Source: JADJPO01 sp963724535 (lineage in GTDB: Bacteria; Actinomycetota; Actinomycetes; Actinomycetales; Kineosporiaceae). From it: DNA of 64,000 nucleotides. Position 1 is the stretch's first letter. Each line of letters starts with the position of its first letter. Shown here one piece after another: positions 1-9,116 of this stretch. Below the pieces are notes generated by a model. The model was not told the origin of the DNA and made no database searches. It saw nothing but the letters and a program-made list of their open reading frames with translations. Location: contig CAVRVD010000001.1 in NCBI GenBank assembly GCA_963724535.1, forward strand, positions 181,322 through 245,321, given 5' to 3'. A program made the position numbers and the translations under genes.

Positions 1-486
1 CAGCTGGCCCGCGCCGCCGGCGCCGAGGTGACCGGTGTGGCCAGCGCCGCCAAGGCCGACCTGGTCCGCTCGCTCGGCGCCCGCCACGTCATCGACTACG
101 CCACCACCGACGCCACCGCCGGCCCGACCAGGTACGACCTGATCCTGGACATCGGCGGCCGGACTCGGCTCGCCAAGCTCCGCCGAGCCCTCACCCCCAC
201 CGGCACCCTGGTCATCGTCGGCGGCGAGGGTGGCGACCGCTGGACCGGCGGGATCGGCCGGCAGCTGCGGGCGCTCGCGCTGTCGCCCCTGGTCCGCCAG
301 CGCCTGACCACGTTCATCTCCACCGAGAGCGGGCAGGGCATCGAGCGGCTTCGGGCCGCCATCGAGGCCGGCGATCTGGTCCCCGCCCTCGGCCGCAGCT
401 ACCGACTCGACGAGGCGCCCGAGGCGATCCGGGACATCGAGTCCGGCCGCACCCGCGGCAAGGCCGTCATCCAGGTCCGGCGATGA
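1..486 (+). CDS. MDR-family zinc-binding/quinone oxidoreductase, C-terminal part (5' end outside window)
   Basis: The reading frame is open from base 1, so the start lies upstream of the window. The visible 161 residues form the second half of an NAD(P)H-binding Rossmann fold and the C-terminal catalytic lid of medium-chain dehydrogenase/reductases. Seen features are the phrase GAEVTGVASAAKADLVRSLG (cofactor-discriminating strand and helix), GARHVIDY, a D-I-G-G strand end, GTLVIVGGE, and the family-typical ending in which DEAPEAIRDIESGRTRGKAVIQV gives the xGKxVI(Q/K)V signature. Members reduce quinones or enals with NADPH in the cytosol; the substrate cannot be inferred. The stop is followed by a convergent gene. 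Confidence 0.88.
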   Translation, partial: QLARAAGAEVTGVASAAKADLVRSLGARHVIDYATTDATAGPTRYDLILDIGGRTRLAKLRRALTPTGTLVIVGGEGGDRWTGGIGRQLRALALSPLVRQRLTTFISTESGQGIERLRAAIEAGDLVPALGRSYRLDEAPEAIRDIESGRTRGKAVIQVRR

Positions 487-515
487 CCCGGGCCTACTGG
501 GTGGTGGACCCCATC

Positions 516-3419
516 TCAGTCGATGCCCGGACGGTCGAACCGCAGCCGACGGATCATCGCCAGCCGGACGTCCAGCTGGGCCAGAGTCACGTTCTTCCAT
601 GTCGGGTTCTCGGCCAGCCAGGCCAGCAGCCGGGTGCGCTCGACGGCCAGCGCGGCGCCCTCGCCCGTCGGGTTCGGTGGGACGTCGCTCTCCGGCAGGT
701 TGGTCGTGTGGGCCAGCAGGGTGGTCGATCCCAGCGCGGCGGCCTCGGGCGGGCGGTTCGGGACCGAGGCGCCACAGACGGCCAGTTCGGGCAGCCACCG
801 TGCTGCCACGACGGGCAGGCCCTCGCTGATCGCGGACACCAGGGCGACCACATGGCGATCGCTGGGGAACCCCCCGTGCAGGCCCAGCGGTGGCGACATC
901 GCGTAGAGCAGCTGGCAGGTGTTGACGAACCGCTTGATGCGCCGCGGGGTGTCACCCAGCAGGACGGCCAGGCCCTCGATGAAGGCGAGGTCTGAGCGGT
1001 CGAGAGTCAGCGGGCTGGTGTCCAGACGGACGTCGGCCCCGTGTCGGGTGAGCATGGCCTCAACGGCCTCACGCTCCCGCTCGGTCAGCTCCAGCCAGCC
1101 GTCCCTCTCGCTGTGCTGATCCGAGTCGTCGCCGTCGCTGTGGCGCACCGAGTCGGCCAACAGCCCGTGCACGAGCTGCTTGCGGCCGGGCGTCGGAACC
1201 GGCTGCACCCAGAACGGCAGCTGGAAGATCTTCTCTAAGTAATCTTTCGGCGTTGCCCGCCCCGACGAGGCACGCGAGCCACGCCGGCCACGCTCCTCGG
1301 AGTCCTGATCGACCGGCTCGGATCGCAGGGCCACCAGCCGGTCTGTCAGGGCCGAGGTGAGCCAGCGGGAGTCGACCGCCACCACGACGACGAACATCCG
1401 GAACGAGAGCAGCAGGTGCACGGCCTCGAGCACCTCGAGCACCGTGTCGGGCGGGCACCGGTCGAGGTCGTCGATGTACAGCACGATCCGGTTGGGAACC
1501 TCTCGCTGTTCCTCGCCGTCCGCCTCGCCGTCCGCGGCGGTGACCGAGGCGGTGACCGAGGACGGCGGTGCGGTCGCCTCGGCGGCGCGCAGTCTCTCGT
1601 TGCTGGCCAGGACGGCCTCCTCCACCGCAAGCAGGTCGCGCCGCACCTCGGCGAGCAGGCCGAGCTTGCCCGCGTACTCGGCGCTGCGCTGGTCGGCGAA
1701 CTCGACGAGGATCCGCTCCGGCGTCAGCCGGGCCAGCGCCGCCTGGAGCTGCTCCCGCTCGCGTTGCGCCCGCTGCCTCTCCTCCTCGACGGCTTGGCGC
1801 TCGGCGAGGAGGCCGGCCAGGCTCTCGCGAGCCGCCGCGAGCTCACGCTCCTGGTCGCGTACCGGCTCCTGGATCGTCTCCTGGACGCGCTTCTCGGCAT
1901 TCTCCAACTCCGACAGACGATCTCGTCCCCAACGGGTGGCCGAGGTCAGGGTCATAGTCACCAGCGGCACGAGTGTCGCCAGCCCGCCGAGCAGCGAGGC
2001 CCCCGCTCCGGCGCCCCACCGGGTGAGCATCCACGCCACTGCTGGAACGAGCATTGCACCGAGCCAGACCAGGACGACGTGCAGCGGCTGCCGCCAGTAC
2101 GGACCGGCGAGCACGCGGCCGCGGGCCAGCTCGGCGCGGGCCTCGGCGAGGGCCTTGACGAAGTCGGCGCCACGCTGGTCGAGCAGGAAGACGGGCAGCC
2201 AGCCCCACAAGTCTCGCAACGCGGCCTTCGACTCGGCCTGCGCCTGGCGACGACGTTCGTCGTCCGCTCGTGCCTCGGCGCCCTTGCGGGCCTGCTCGAG
2301 CCTCTCCTGGGCCTGCGTCACCGCCGTGCCGGCCGGTTTGATCCGCTGTTCGACCGCGACCAGGCGGGTGTCGACGTCTTCGATCGCCTTGTCCGCCTCG
2401 TTGATCTGCCGTTCGACGGGGCGGCGCCGTTCCTGCACGAGCTGGGGCCGGAAGCTGCCCAAAGAGGCGAAGATGCGTTCGAGCAGTCCGGCCCACAGAT
2501 TGCCCTGCACGTACTCCCAGGCGTTGAACTCGATGCGGTCGATGGTCTTCCAGATCCGCACCTGGGACTGCGGCTGGTCGGCGACGCTGTCGGCCAAGGT
2601 CTCCAGGCGCCGGTCGATGGCCCGCATCAAGAAGCTCTTGCCGCTACCCCAGTCCCCGAACAGCCCGATGGCCAACGGCGGTGTGAGGTCGACCGAGGCC
2701 ATCAGGTAGGCGAAGGCATCGGCCTCGGACTGGATCCCGATCAGGTCCCGGGCGGCGTCGACCTGGTCCGAGGCGAACAGCGGGACGTCGACCGGCCGGC
2801 GGGGGTTCTCGTCCTGCAACCATGTCCTCAGACTGTCTCCGGCCAGGCCGGCGCTCGCGCGCTCGTCCGCGTTCAGCCATCGCTGGTAGGTGTCGAGCAC
2901 CGTGGTCCACTCGGTGCCGCGCAACCCGAACGCCTCGCTCCATCGCAGGGGGTCGGACAGGCCCAGCAGCGCCCCGAGAACGTGGGACAGATGTGGCTTC
3001 TCCCTACCCAGCGTCCGAGCCTGTTCCATGACGTGGTCGATCTCGACCAGCCCCGGCGCGGAGACGAGGTCGGGCAGGGTCGCGGCGTGCCGGGCGAGGT
3101 CGTCGAAGTCGACGGCGGGATAGTCGGCAGGAAGCACGTCCCGCGCGGTGAGCCCGAAGTGGTTCAGCAGTACTCGTGCCTCGCCCTTGGCGTCCGGATG
3201 TGCCAGCAGCACCCCGACGAGCAGGTCCGGCGGGCCCACCTCCTGATCGGTCGTGGCCGGGTCCACGACCGCCGAGGCGGTGCCGCCGGACGACGTGGAG
3301 CTCGGATCGCGGTCCAGGCCCCGCCGGCGGTCCAGCCGGAACGACGTCGCCGCTCGGGCGAGGTGGACCGCGCGGGCGGCGGACGGCGACAGCGCATCGA
3401 GATCGGCGGGCCCGACCAT
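516..3419 (-). CDS. KAP-family P-loop NTPase with membrane segment and Clp-N-like N-terminus
   Basis: This 967-residue protein has a Walker A motif GDWGSGKS near residue 255 and a Walker B motif VLYIDDLDRCPP near residue 648, the signature of KAP NTPases. A long coiled-coil-rich insert between them carries two hydrophobic segments at about 443-500 (WLGAMLVPAVAWMLTRW and LLGGLATLVPLVTMTLT), so the NTPase is membrane tethered, as is usual in the family. Residues 1-200 look like degenerate tandem Clp N-terminal repeats (helical, with LLVGVLLAHP and LSHVLGALLGLSDP). KAP proteins are linked to membrane-associated complexes and, in some loci, phage defence; the role here is unknown. The start is supported by AGGAG 8 nt upstream of the ATG. 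It stands alone on this strand, with no partner effector beside it. Confidence 0.85.
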   Translation of the reverse strand: MVGPADLDALSPSAARAVHLARAATSFRLDRRRGLDRDPSSTSSGGTASAVVDPATTDQEVGPPDLLVGVLLAHPDAKGEARVLLNHFGLTARDVLPADYPAVDFDDLARHAATLPDLVSAPGLVEIDHVMEQARTLGREKPHLSHVLGALLGLSDPLRWSEAFGLRGTEWTTVLDTYQRWLNADERASAGLAGDSLRTWLQDENPRRPVDVPLFASDQVDAARDLIGIQSEADAFAYLMASVDLTPPLAIGLFGDWGSGKSFLMRAIDRRLETLADSVADQPQSQVRIWKTIDRIEFNAWEYVQGNLWAGLLERIFASLGSFRPQLVQERRRPVERQINEADKAIEDVDTRLVAVEQRIKPAGTAVTQAQERLEQARKGAEARADDERRRQAQAESKAALRDLWGWLPVFLLDQRGADFVKALAEARAELARGRVLAGPYWRQPLHVVLVWLGAMLVPAVAWMLTRWGAGAGASLLGGLATLVPLVTMTLTSATRWGRDRLSELENAEKRVQETIQEPVRDQERELAAARESLAGLLAERQAVEEERQRAQREREQLQAALARLTPERILVEFADQRSAEYAGKLGLLAEVRRDLLAVEEAVLASNERLRAAEATAPPSSVTASVTAADGEADGEEQREVPNRIVLYIDDLDRCPPDTVLEVLEAVHLLLSFRMFVVVVAVDSRWLTSALTDRLVALRSEPVDQDSEERGRRGSRASSGRATPKDYLEKIFQLPFWVQPVPTPGRKQLVHGLLADSVRHSDGDDSDQHSERDGWLELTEREREAVEAMLTRHGADVRLDTSPLTLDRSDLAFIEGLAVLLGDTPRRIKRFVNTCQLLYAMSPPLGLHGGFPSDRHVVALVSAISEGLPVVAARWLPELAVCGASVPNRPPEAAALGSTTLLAHTTNLPESDVPPNPTGEGAALAVERTRLLAWLAENPTWKNVTLAQLDVRLAMIRRLRFDRPGID

Positions 3420-3549
3420 GACGGCACTCCTCTCGGCGCAGGATCGGGATCAACCCTACGCACGCAGGAGCCCTGGCCCGGGCGGCCAGATACAACCGAG
3501 CTGCCTCGGGTCCTGGCCGGGTGGCCCCGCTCGGCTGAGGTCGGAGCGG

Positions 3550-3912
3550 CTACTTCTTGGTCGGCTTGGGTTGCAGCGTGCCGATCCAGTCGTGGCTCTT
3601 GTCGAACCAGCCGGCGAGCTCGTCGGTGGTGTGCAGCAACTCGTCCGGCACCGCGACGTATCCCCGCATCACACTGCCGTACTGCATCACCGGGCCACTG
3701 TCGTACCGGGCCAGGAAGTCCTCACGGAGCTCGTTCGACAGCCGCAGCGCCATGGCTCCGTCGGCGTCGAGAAAGCTGAACATGTGGCCGTTGCGCGACG
3801 TGTACGGGTTCTTGGCTCCCTTGACGGAGGCGTCCGATGCGCTCTGTTCCACGGCTGCGGTGTACAGCTCGAGCGCTTCGGATGGTCCGGGGTACGCAGA
3901 TCCACCGGGCAT
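3550..3912 (-). CDS. TfoX/Sxy N-terminal-domain-like small protein
   Basis: A 120-residue soluble protein. The region NGHMFSFLDADGAMALRLS, followed by a helix REDFLARY, the strand VMRGYVAVPDELL and the ending KPTKK, matches the layout of the widespread small TfoX_N-like family, a YjbR-like alpha/beta fold. No catalytic motif is visible and the cellular role is unknown. Family members are usually encoded singly, as here. It lies in the same direction as the KAP NTPase gene downstream, 130 nt away, without clear coupling. The ATG is preceded by GGAGGACAC, a reasonable ribosome site. Confidence 0.7.
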   Translation of the reverse strand: MPGGSAYPGPSEALELYTAAVEQSASDASVKGAKNPYTSRNGHMFSFLDADGAMALRLSNELREDFLARYDSGPVMQYGSVMRGYVAVPDELLHTTDELAGWFDKSHDWIGTLQPKPTKK

Positions 3913-4016
3913 TGTGTCCTCCCCGAGGTGTCTCGTCGGCCAGTTCCAGGTGCAAACCTACCGAGCGATGATGAGCGGCTGGTCCTCACCGGGTGCTGAG
4001 CGGCAGGCTGACCGCC

Positions 4017-4536
4017 ATGTCCGACGAGTCCGACGAGTCCGACGAGTCCGACCGGTCCTACACGTCCGACCAGGCCCTCGATCGAGCGGCGCGCTACTAC
4101 GACCGGTTCTCCAGGGTCTACGACGTGCTCTTGTCGCCGCGCTACTACCGCCCGCCGCGCGAGGCAGGCGTCGAGGCGCTTGCGTTGGAGGCGGGACGGG
4201 TGGTGCTCAACGTCCCATGTGGTACCGGGCAGAACGTCGACCTGTTCCGGGACGACGTGACGAGGATCGACGCGGAGTGGGCCGCCTCCCGCAGCGCCCG
4301 CACGGGTACGACGCGGTGTTCTGCGACCTGGGTCTGTCCGGCTTCCCGTCGTGGCAGCGGGTGATCGACCAGCTGCTCACCACCATCAAGCCGGACGGCC
4401 GATTCGTGGTCATGGACGCTATCTGCGGGAGCGCCTGCCGGGCGTCCGCGTCGACGACTCGTTCAAGGGTGGGGACATGTTCGTTGCCGCAGGGACCAAG
4501 CCCAGCACGGTCGACCGGCATGGGCGAGACTCGTGA
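4017..4536 (+). pseudogene. Class I SAM-dependent methyltransferase, frameshifted and internally deleted
   Basis: Pieces of one UbiE-like methyltransferase are read in three frames. The N-terminal piece has DRAARYYDRFSRVYD and the SAM-binding motif I VVLNVPCGTGQN. The next has YDAVFCDLGLS (motif II) and KPDGRFVVMDA (motif III). The last is LPGVRVDDSFKGGDMF. Only about 20 codons separate motif I from motif II where family members have roughly 60, so bases were lost as well as the frame shifting. The first codons hold a 9-bp tandem repeat. The stop overlaps the next gene's GTG as GTGA, implying that the two were once translationally coupled. Confidence 0.8.
4018..4054 (+). repeat. 9-bp tandem repeat (TCCGACGAG)
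   Basis: About four copies of TCCGACGAG, the last degenerate, lie directly after the ATG of the broken methyltransferase gene and encode SDE repeats. Such microsatellites are prone to slippage, but the unit is a multiple of three and would not shift the frame. Confidence 0.8.
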
Positions 4537-5013
4537 TCATCGCCGCGCTCGTCCTGTTCGGGGTGTACCTCCTGCTCACCTTCGGCGTCCGCACCTGGGT
4601 GCAGGTGCGGCGTACCGGTGACACGGGGTTCCGGGGTATCTCCGGGCGCGTGGGGACCCCCGAATGGTGGGCCGGTGCGCTGTTCGCCGTCGCCCTCGTC
4701 GCCGGGGTGCTCGGACCCGTCACCGCGGATCGGGGTCGACGATTCCGAACGCACAGGCCTGATCACGACGGGGCCGTTTACGCTGGCCCGCAACCCGATC
4801 TTCACCGCGATGGCCATCACCGGTGTCGGGCTCGCCCTGATGGTGCCCAACGTGATCTCCGTTGCCGGCGTGGTGCTGCTGATCGTGGCCTTCCACCTGC
4901 AGCTCCGAGTGGTCGAGGAGCCCTACCTGCTGCGCACCCACGGCGAGGCCTATGCGACGTACGCGGCCGATGTCGGTCGGTTCCTGCCGGGGTTGGGGCG
5001 CCTCCCCCGGTAG
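4533..5013 (+). pseudogene. Isoprenylcysteine carboxyl methyltransferase (ICMT/PEMT) family protein, single frameshift
   Basis: The N-terminal half, from a GTG start, holds two membrane helices (ALVLFGVYLLLTFGVRTW and WWAGALFAVALVAGVLGP). The second half continues in the +1 frame from about 4735. It has the diagnostic ICMT sequence TTGPFTLARNPIFTAM, two more helices, and FHLQLRVVEEPYLLRTHGEA followed by YATYAADVGRFLPG, the SAM-binding C-terminus. The family methylates small lipidic or isoprenoid substrates at the membrane. Apart from one indel the reading frame is complete (about 160 codons), so an assembly error is as likely as true decay. It is coupled by GTGA to the preceding methyltransferase remnant. 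Confidence 0.82.
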
Positions 5014-5179
5014 CGGGCATCCGACGATCTGGACTACGCGCTGCTGTGCTCGACGAGCGACGGCTCCACCGGTTCTCCGGCCGCGGTGGGCGCGGCGTCC
5101 GGTCCACGGATTCGGCTGACACGATCTCGCATCGTGGTGATTGTTGCTAGACGGTTCGTCAGGGGTTCAGAATGAGGGG

Positions 5180-6235
5180 ATGGCGAACCGTCCCGCTCCG
5201 GCTCTGCCGCTGCATCAGGGTGATCGAGGTGAGCTGGAGCGGTTGACGCGCTCGCCGAGCGTGCGTGCGGGGTTGGCGCAGCGGGCTCGCATCGTTCTGC
5301 TGGCAGCTGAAGGGGTGCCGAACACCGAGATCGCCGGTCGGGTGGGAGTGGCTCGACAGACGGTGTTGTCCTGGCGGGCGCGGTACGCCCGGACGGGGAT
5401 CGCCGGGCTGCATGATGCGCCGAAGTCGGGTCGGCCGCCGCAGATCGACCCGGCTCGGATCATCACCGAGACGTTGACGCCGCCGCCGACGCGGTTAGGG
5501 GTCACGCACTGGTCGACGCGGCTGCTCGGCTCACGGTTGAAGGTTGCCAACTCCACGATCGCCAAGGCGTGGCGGGCGTACGGCGTGCAGCCGCGGCGGG
5601 CCGGAGCATTCAGGTTCTCCACCGTCCCGAAGCTGGAGGCCAGGGCGGTCGACGTCGTGGGCTTGTACCTGGACCCGCCACAGAACGCGGTCGTGCTGTG
5701 CGTGGACGACACCTGCCAGATCACGGCCCGGGAGCAGACCGCGCCGGCCCCGGCGATGCAGCCGGAGCCGGTCGACCGCCGCCCCGACGACGACCGCCGG
5801 CACGTGACGAGAGCGCTGTTCGCGGCGTTGAACGACGCCACCGGCAAGACCCCTCGGCGCCGCCAGGACCACCACCAGGAGTTCCTGGCCTTCCTGCGCC
5901 AGGCTGCCCACGACCACCCCGACCCGGCCCAGGAACTGCACCTGGTGCTGGACAACGACCCCGCGCACAAGCACCCGGCCGTGACCGACTGGCTGGCGGC
6001 CAATCCCCGGGTCCACGCCCACGTCGTCCCGAGCCGCGCCTCCTGGATGAACATGGTCGAGATCTGGCTGTCGATGGCCGAGCGCCAGGCCATCCACCCT
6101 GACGGCCACCGCTTCGTCCGCAGGCTGGTCGCAGCGATCCGCGCCCACATCGACGGCCGGAACGACCGCACCCACCCCTTCACCTGGACCAGGACCGCTC
6201 ACCCGGCCCCCGCCGGGGCCGCGGCATACGACTGA
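5180..6235 (+). mobile_element. IS630-family transposase
   Basis: A complete 351-residue transposase. The N-terminal helix-turn-helix (RAGLAQRARIVLLAAEG and the following VPNTEIAGRVGVARQTVLSW) binds the element ends. The RNase-H-like DDE domain shows the three acidic residues in context: VVLCVDDT, LHLVLDNDPAHKH and SWMNMVEIWLS. IS630 elements move by cut and paste into TA dinucleotides. A start at 5180 is chosen over 5141 because the family begins just before the GDRGELERL region and GAGGGG lies directly upstream. I could not find matching terminal inverted repeats within about 60 nt on either side, so the ends are undefined or one end is lost. The short direct repeat GACTGACCGGCC occurs twice at the 3' end (6230-6259). 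Confidence 0.9.
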
Positions 6236-6269
6236 CCGGCCAGCTGTGACTGACCGGCCCGGAACGGGC

Positions 6270-6722
6270 TCAGGACGTCGCGTCCTCACGTAGCCGGTCC
6301 AAGGCCTCACGGCGTTCCCGACGCAGCCTGCGACCACGTCGCAGCGCCATCTTGGCCGTCTCCCAGACCAGCCCGCCGGCGACCAGGGTCAGCAGCAGAA
6401 CGGCCCACAGCGGCGCTGAGAAATCCGCCCACAGCCAGCTGATCTGAGCCGACTGACCGTTCTGGATCACCAACAGCGCCGCGGCCAGCGACAGCAGCCC
6501 CCCGAGCACGAACCCGAGCCTGAACGGATGCCGCAGCGAACGCTTCAAGGCCCGCATCGCCACTTCGGCCGAGTTCTCGGGGGTCTGATTCGCGACGTCT
6601 TCGGGTCGCTCTGGCGTCGAGTCCGCCGGGGCTCTCGGGACGGGCGGGACCGTCGGGACCGTCGGCCCGCCGGGCGCTTTCTCATCGTCGATCGACTTCG
6701 CGTGTCTACCGGGATCGATCAT
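6270..6722 (-). CDS. LapA (DUF1049)-domain membrane protein
   Basis: A 150-residue protein with a proline-rich cytosolic N-terminus and the two-helix LapA core: GFVLGGLLSLAAALLVIQNG, then ISWLWADFSAPLWAVLLL and a third hydrophobic stretch, followed by a strongly basic tail (RRGRRLRRERREALDRL). The motif Q-N-x-x-x-x-x-I-S-(W/F)-L is typical. The Gram-negative LapA acts in LPS assembly; actinobacterial members are of unknown function. ATG at 6722 is preferred because CGGAG precedes it at a suitable distance; an upstream ATG at 6782 would add 20 unconserved residues. Confidence 0.75.
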   Translation of the reverse strand: MIDPGRHAKSIDDEKAPGGPTVPTVPPVPRAPADSTPERPEDVANQTPENSAEVAMRALKRSLRHPFRLGFVLGGLLSLAAALLVIQNGQSAQISWLWADFSAPLWAVLLLTLVAGGLVWETAKMALRRGRRLRRERREALDRLREDATS

Positions 6723-7021
6723 CGTCGCTCCGATCGTCGCCGGCCGCCAACGGGCATCCTTGCCCGGCCCAGCCGCCTGCAATCAAGCGTACGCTCCACT
6801 CCCCCAACTGTCCAACATCATGTAGAACGGGCAAGCCAAGGACGACTCCGGATGCGCCCTCGACCGCGGTGAGGCGGCTGCCCAGCCGCACTGGCGTCGA
6901 GACGCCGACACGTCCTGCCGGCTGCCGCCCGCGGTCTGCGTGCCATGTATTCCCGAACGTCGATGGCCCTCTGGACCGGGTGCGAGCGACTACCCGCCGG
7001 CCGATGTGGGACTGATGCCCT

Positions 7022-7495
7022 GTGCTCCGACACGAGAGCCCGTCGGCCACTCACCGCATCGTCCTGACGCCGTCCCGCGCCGGGCCGGCTGTCGCGGATT
7101 TCGTGGCTGCGGCGGCCTACGATCTGGTGCGCCTGGTGCTGGTGCGCATGGTCGACATCTCGTTCTGGCCCTTCGACGTCCTCAGCCGCTTCGGGCGACT
7201 GCTTGTGGGCTCATCAGCGCCGATGTCCGTCGTCGACGCGGCGGGCGTCGTCCACCACAGCGTGCACGGCTGCGGCTTCGCCCTGGCCATCGTGCTCTTC
7301 GTGGACCGCCCCACCATGGCCAAGGCACTGGTCGGGGCCGGCCTCCTCCAGCTGTTCATGCTCTCGCTCTCCCCCGGCTGGCTTCGGCTGCCCGCCCACG
7401 GCGAGCTGCTCAGCGTGGCGGCTGTCGGGCACCTGGCGTACGCGGTGACCCTCACCGTCACGACCCGACAGCTGCTGCGGAGCGAGAACCGCTAG
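7022..7495 (+). CDS. Hypothetical integral membrane protein
   Basis: A predicted 157-residue protein with about four hydrophobic segments: LVRLVLVRMVDISFWPFDVL, VHGCGFALAIVLFV, ALVGAGLLQLFMLSL and LSVAAVGHLAYAVTLTV. No family is recognised. Codon use is GC3-rich throughout, which supports a real gene. The start is uncertain: GTG at 7022 is the longest choice, and an internal start before VADFVAAAAYDL would also give a complete membrane core. It is followed 148 nt later by a sigma-factor gene on the same strand. The 240 nt upstream (6783-7021) hold no gene I can support. Confidence 0.55.
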   Translation: MLRHESPSATHRIVLTPSRAGPAVADFVAAAAYDLVRLVLVRMVDISFWPFDVLSRFGRLLVGSSAPMSVVDAAGVVHHSVHGCGFALAIVLFVDRPTMAKALVGAGLLQLFMLSLSPGWLRLPAHGELLSVAAVGHLAYAVTLTVTTRQLLRSENR

Positions 7496-7643
7496 GCGCC
7501 ACGGCGTTGCCCGGGCGGTGACAGGTTGTGGTGTCGGGACGGAACCGACAGCACGGTGTGGGTGAGCACTGATCGGGCGAGGGGATCGGCGCCGAACACA
7601 TGGGTGTGAGCAGCGCGACGAGGCGGCGGGGGCGGCAGACCGA

Positions 7644-8210
7644 GTGGGACTCGAGGGACGTGACCATGAACGGCGCCTGGCGGCACGGCTACGGGCAGGC
7701 GACGAGTCGGCGCTAGCGGCGGTCTATGAGGAGCACGCCGACGGTGTGTTCGCCGTGGCCCTGCGCATGACCCGCGACCAGCAGCTCGCTGCCGATGTGG
7801 CCCAGGAGGTGTTCCTCGACCTGTGGGAACGCCCCGACCAGTGGCAGCCGGAACGCGGCGCGCTGCGTCCGTTCCTGGTTGTCGTGGCCCGGCGGCGGGC
7901 GATCGACTTGTTGCGCAGCCGGACCGCGGCACGTCGGCGCGAGGAGCGCCATGAGCTGCTGCGGGTGCCCGGCCCGGACCTCAGGGAGCAGGTCGAGGCG
8001 CGGCTGGAGTCGACCATGGTCCGTGCCGCCGTGCGCAAGCTCCCGGACGAGGAGCGCCAGGCGGTCGAGCTGGCCTATTTCGCGGACCTGAGCCATCGCC
8101 AGGTGGCGGCCGATCTGGGCATCCCGGAGGGCACCGCGAAGTCCCGACTGCGCCTGGCCCTGGCGCGCCTGCGTCCGCCTCGGACGGCCCGGGCGTGTAT
8201 GAGGAGCTGA
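7644..8210 (+). CDS. ECF (sigma-70 family) RNA polymerase sigma factor
   Basis: A 188-residue protein. Region 2 covers ALAAVYEEHADGVFAVALRM and AADVAQEVFLDLWERPDQW, with the -10 recognition helix around RRRAIDLLRSR. Region 4 covers VRKLPDEERQAVELAYFADL with the helix-turn-helix HRQVAADLGIPEGTAKSRLR that reads the -35. It directs RNA polymerase to its own regulon. The GTG start is taken because the in-frame product begins right before region 2 and no in-frame ATG precedes region 2. Its 3' end overlaps the following MDMPI-domain gene by 16 nt, so the neighbour probably acts with it, as an anti-sigma-like or effector partner. Confidence 0.88.
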   Translation: MGLEGRDHERRLAARLRAGDESALAAVYEEHADGVFAVALRMTRDQQLAADVAQEVFLDLWERPDQWQPERGALRPFLVVVARRRAIDLLRSRTAARRREERHELLRVPGPDLREQVEARLESTMVRAAVRKLPDEERQAVELAYFADLSHRQVAADLGIPEGTAKSRLRLALARLRPPRTARACMRS

Positions 8211-8941
8211 CCGACCTGGTCGCCGCGGTGCTGCACGACCTGCCCGACGAGGGCTGGGCGCAGCCCGCCCAGCCGTACCGCTGGTCGGTGCACGACCTGC
8301 TCGGGCACCTGCTCGCAGTGGAGCGCTACACGGCGTCGCAGCTCGGCGTGCCCGGCATGGGTGGGATCCCCGAACCCGAGGACGACGACCACCTCACCTT
8401 CGCCGACCCGACGATCGCGGCCGAACGCGCCCGCAATCCTCACGACACGCTAGCCGACTGGTGGGACGTGGTCAGCCGGGTACGCCACGCCGCCGGACCC
8501 GGGGCGCAGGTCGACCGGCAGGTGGTCTTCCACGGTCTGCAGCTCGGGGCGCGCGCGCTGCTCGTGTTGCGCGGCTTCGAGCTGTGGATCCACGCCGAGG
8601 ACATCAGCCGGGCCGCACAGGCGCCGCCCACGATCCCCTCGGCTGGGTCGGTGCGTGCGATGGCCGACCTGTCGGTCGCGACGCTGGTTCCGCTGGCGCT
8701 GCGCGCAGTCCGCTCAGCGCCCGCCCGGGACGCGCGGGTGGTGCTCACCGGCGCCGGCGGCGGCACCTGGCATCTCGACCTGGGTAACGGACCGGCCTCG
8801 GCGCTGCTGGTCCTCGACGTCATCGACTACTGCCGTCACGCCGCCGGCCGTCACGACCGCGCCGAGCTGAGCGTGGACGTCGAGGGCGACGCCGCGCTGG
8901 CCGAGGATCTGCTGGCCGCGAGCCGTCACCTCGCTGTCTGA
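8195..8941 (+). CDS. Maleylpyruvate isomerase N-terminal (MDMPI/DinB-like) domain protein
   Basis: A 248-residue protein opening with the four-helix MDMPI fold (YRWSVHDLLGHLLAVERY, and later ALLVLRGFELWIHAEDISRA, the TIGR03083-type signature W-x-H-x-x-D). It ends in a sterol-carrier-like half (RVVLTGAGGGTWHLDLG, AELSVDVEGDAALAEDLL). Related actinobacterial enzymes use mycothiol in transfers or isomerisations. The metal-ligand histidines are in LLGHLLAVE and WIHAED. The GTG start overlaps the sigma-factor stop; reading upstream in this frame is open (SDGPGVYEEL). A single indel would therefore fuse it to the sigma factor, and a sigma-MDMPI fusion gene is an alternative. Confidence 0.78.
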   Translation: MYEELTDLVAAVLHDLPDEGWAQPAQPYRWSVHDLLGHLLAVERYTASQLGVPGMGGIPEPEDDDHLTFADPTIAAERARNPHDTLADWWDVVSRVRHAAGPGAQVDRQVVFHGLQLGARALLVLRGFELWIHAEDISRAAQAPPTIPSAGSVRAMADLSVATLVPLALRAVRSAPARDARVVLTGAGGGTWHLDLGNGPASALLVLDVIDYCRHAAGRHDRAELSVDVEGDAALAEDLLAASRHLAV

Positions 8942-9116
8942 CCGTTTCCCGGCCTGCGCCTCACGGCGGCGCGGCCAAATCCCGCGAGGACGGAACGGGT
9001 ATCAGCGCTGGGACGCTGCGCTCTGGAACAGGGAGGCTGCACCAAGCGACCGGCCGACAACCATGACGGCATGTCCCGCAGCGTCTCTGACCATCACGAA
9101 GACAAGGAGCAAATCG

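Noticed and set aside
1416..3779. 787-codon plus-strand open frame opposite the KAP NTPase gene
   Set aside because: It is a shadow of the GC-rich minus-strand gene; it has no family resemblance and the real gene shows Walker motifs.
6230..6259. GACTGACCGGCC direct repeat as target-site duplication of the transposase
   Set aside because: Both copies lie on the same side of the element, and IS630 elements duplicate only TA.
5140..6275. Terminal inverted repeats of the IS630 element
   Set aside because: TA dinucleotides and several GC-rich candidates exist near both ends, but none match between the two sides.
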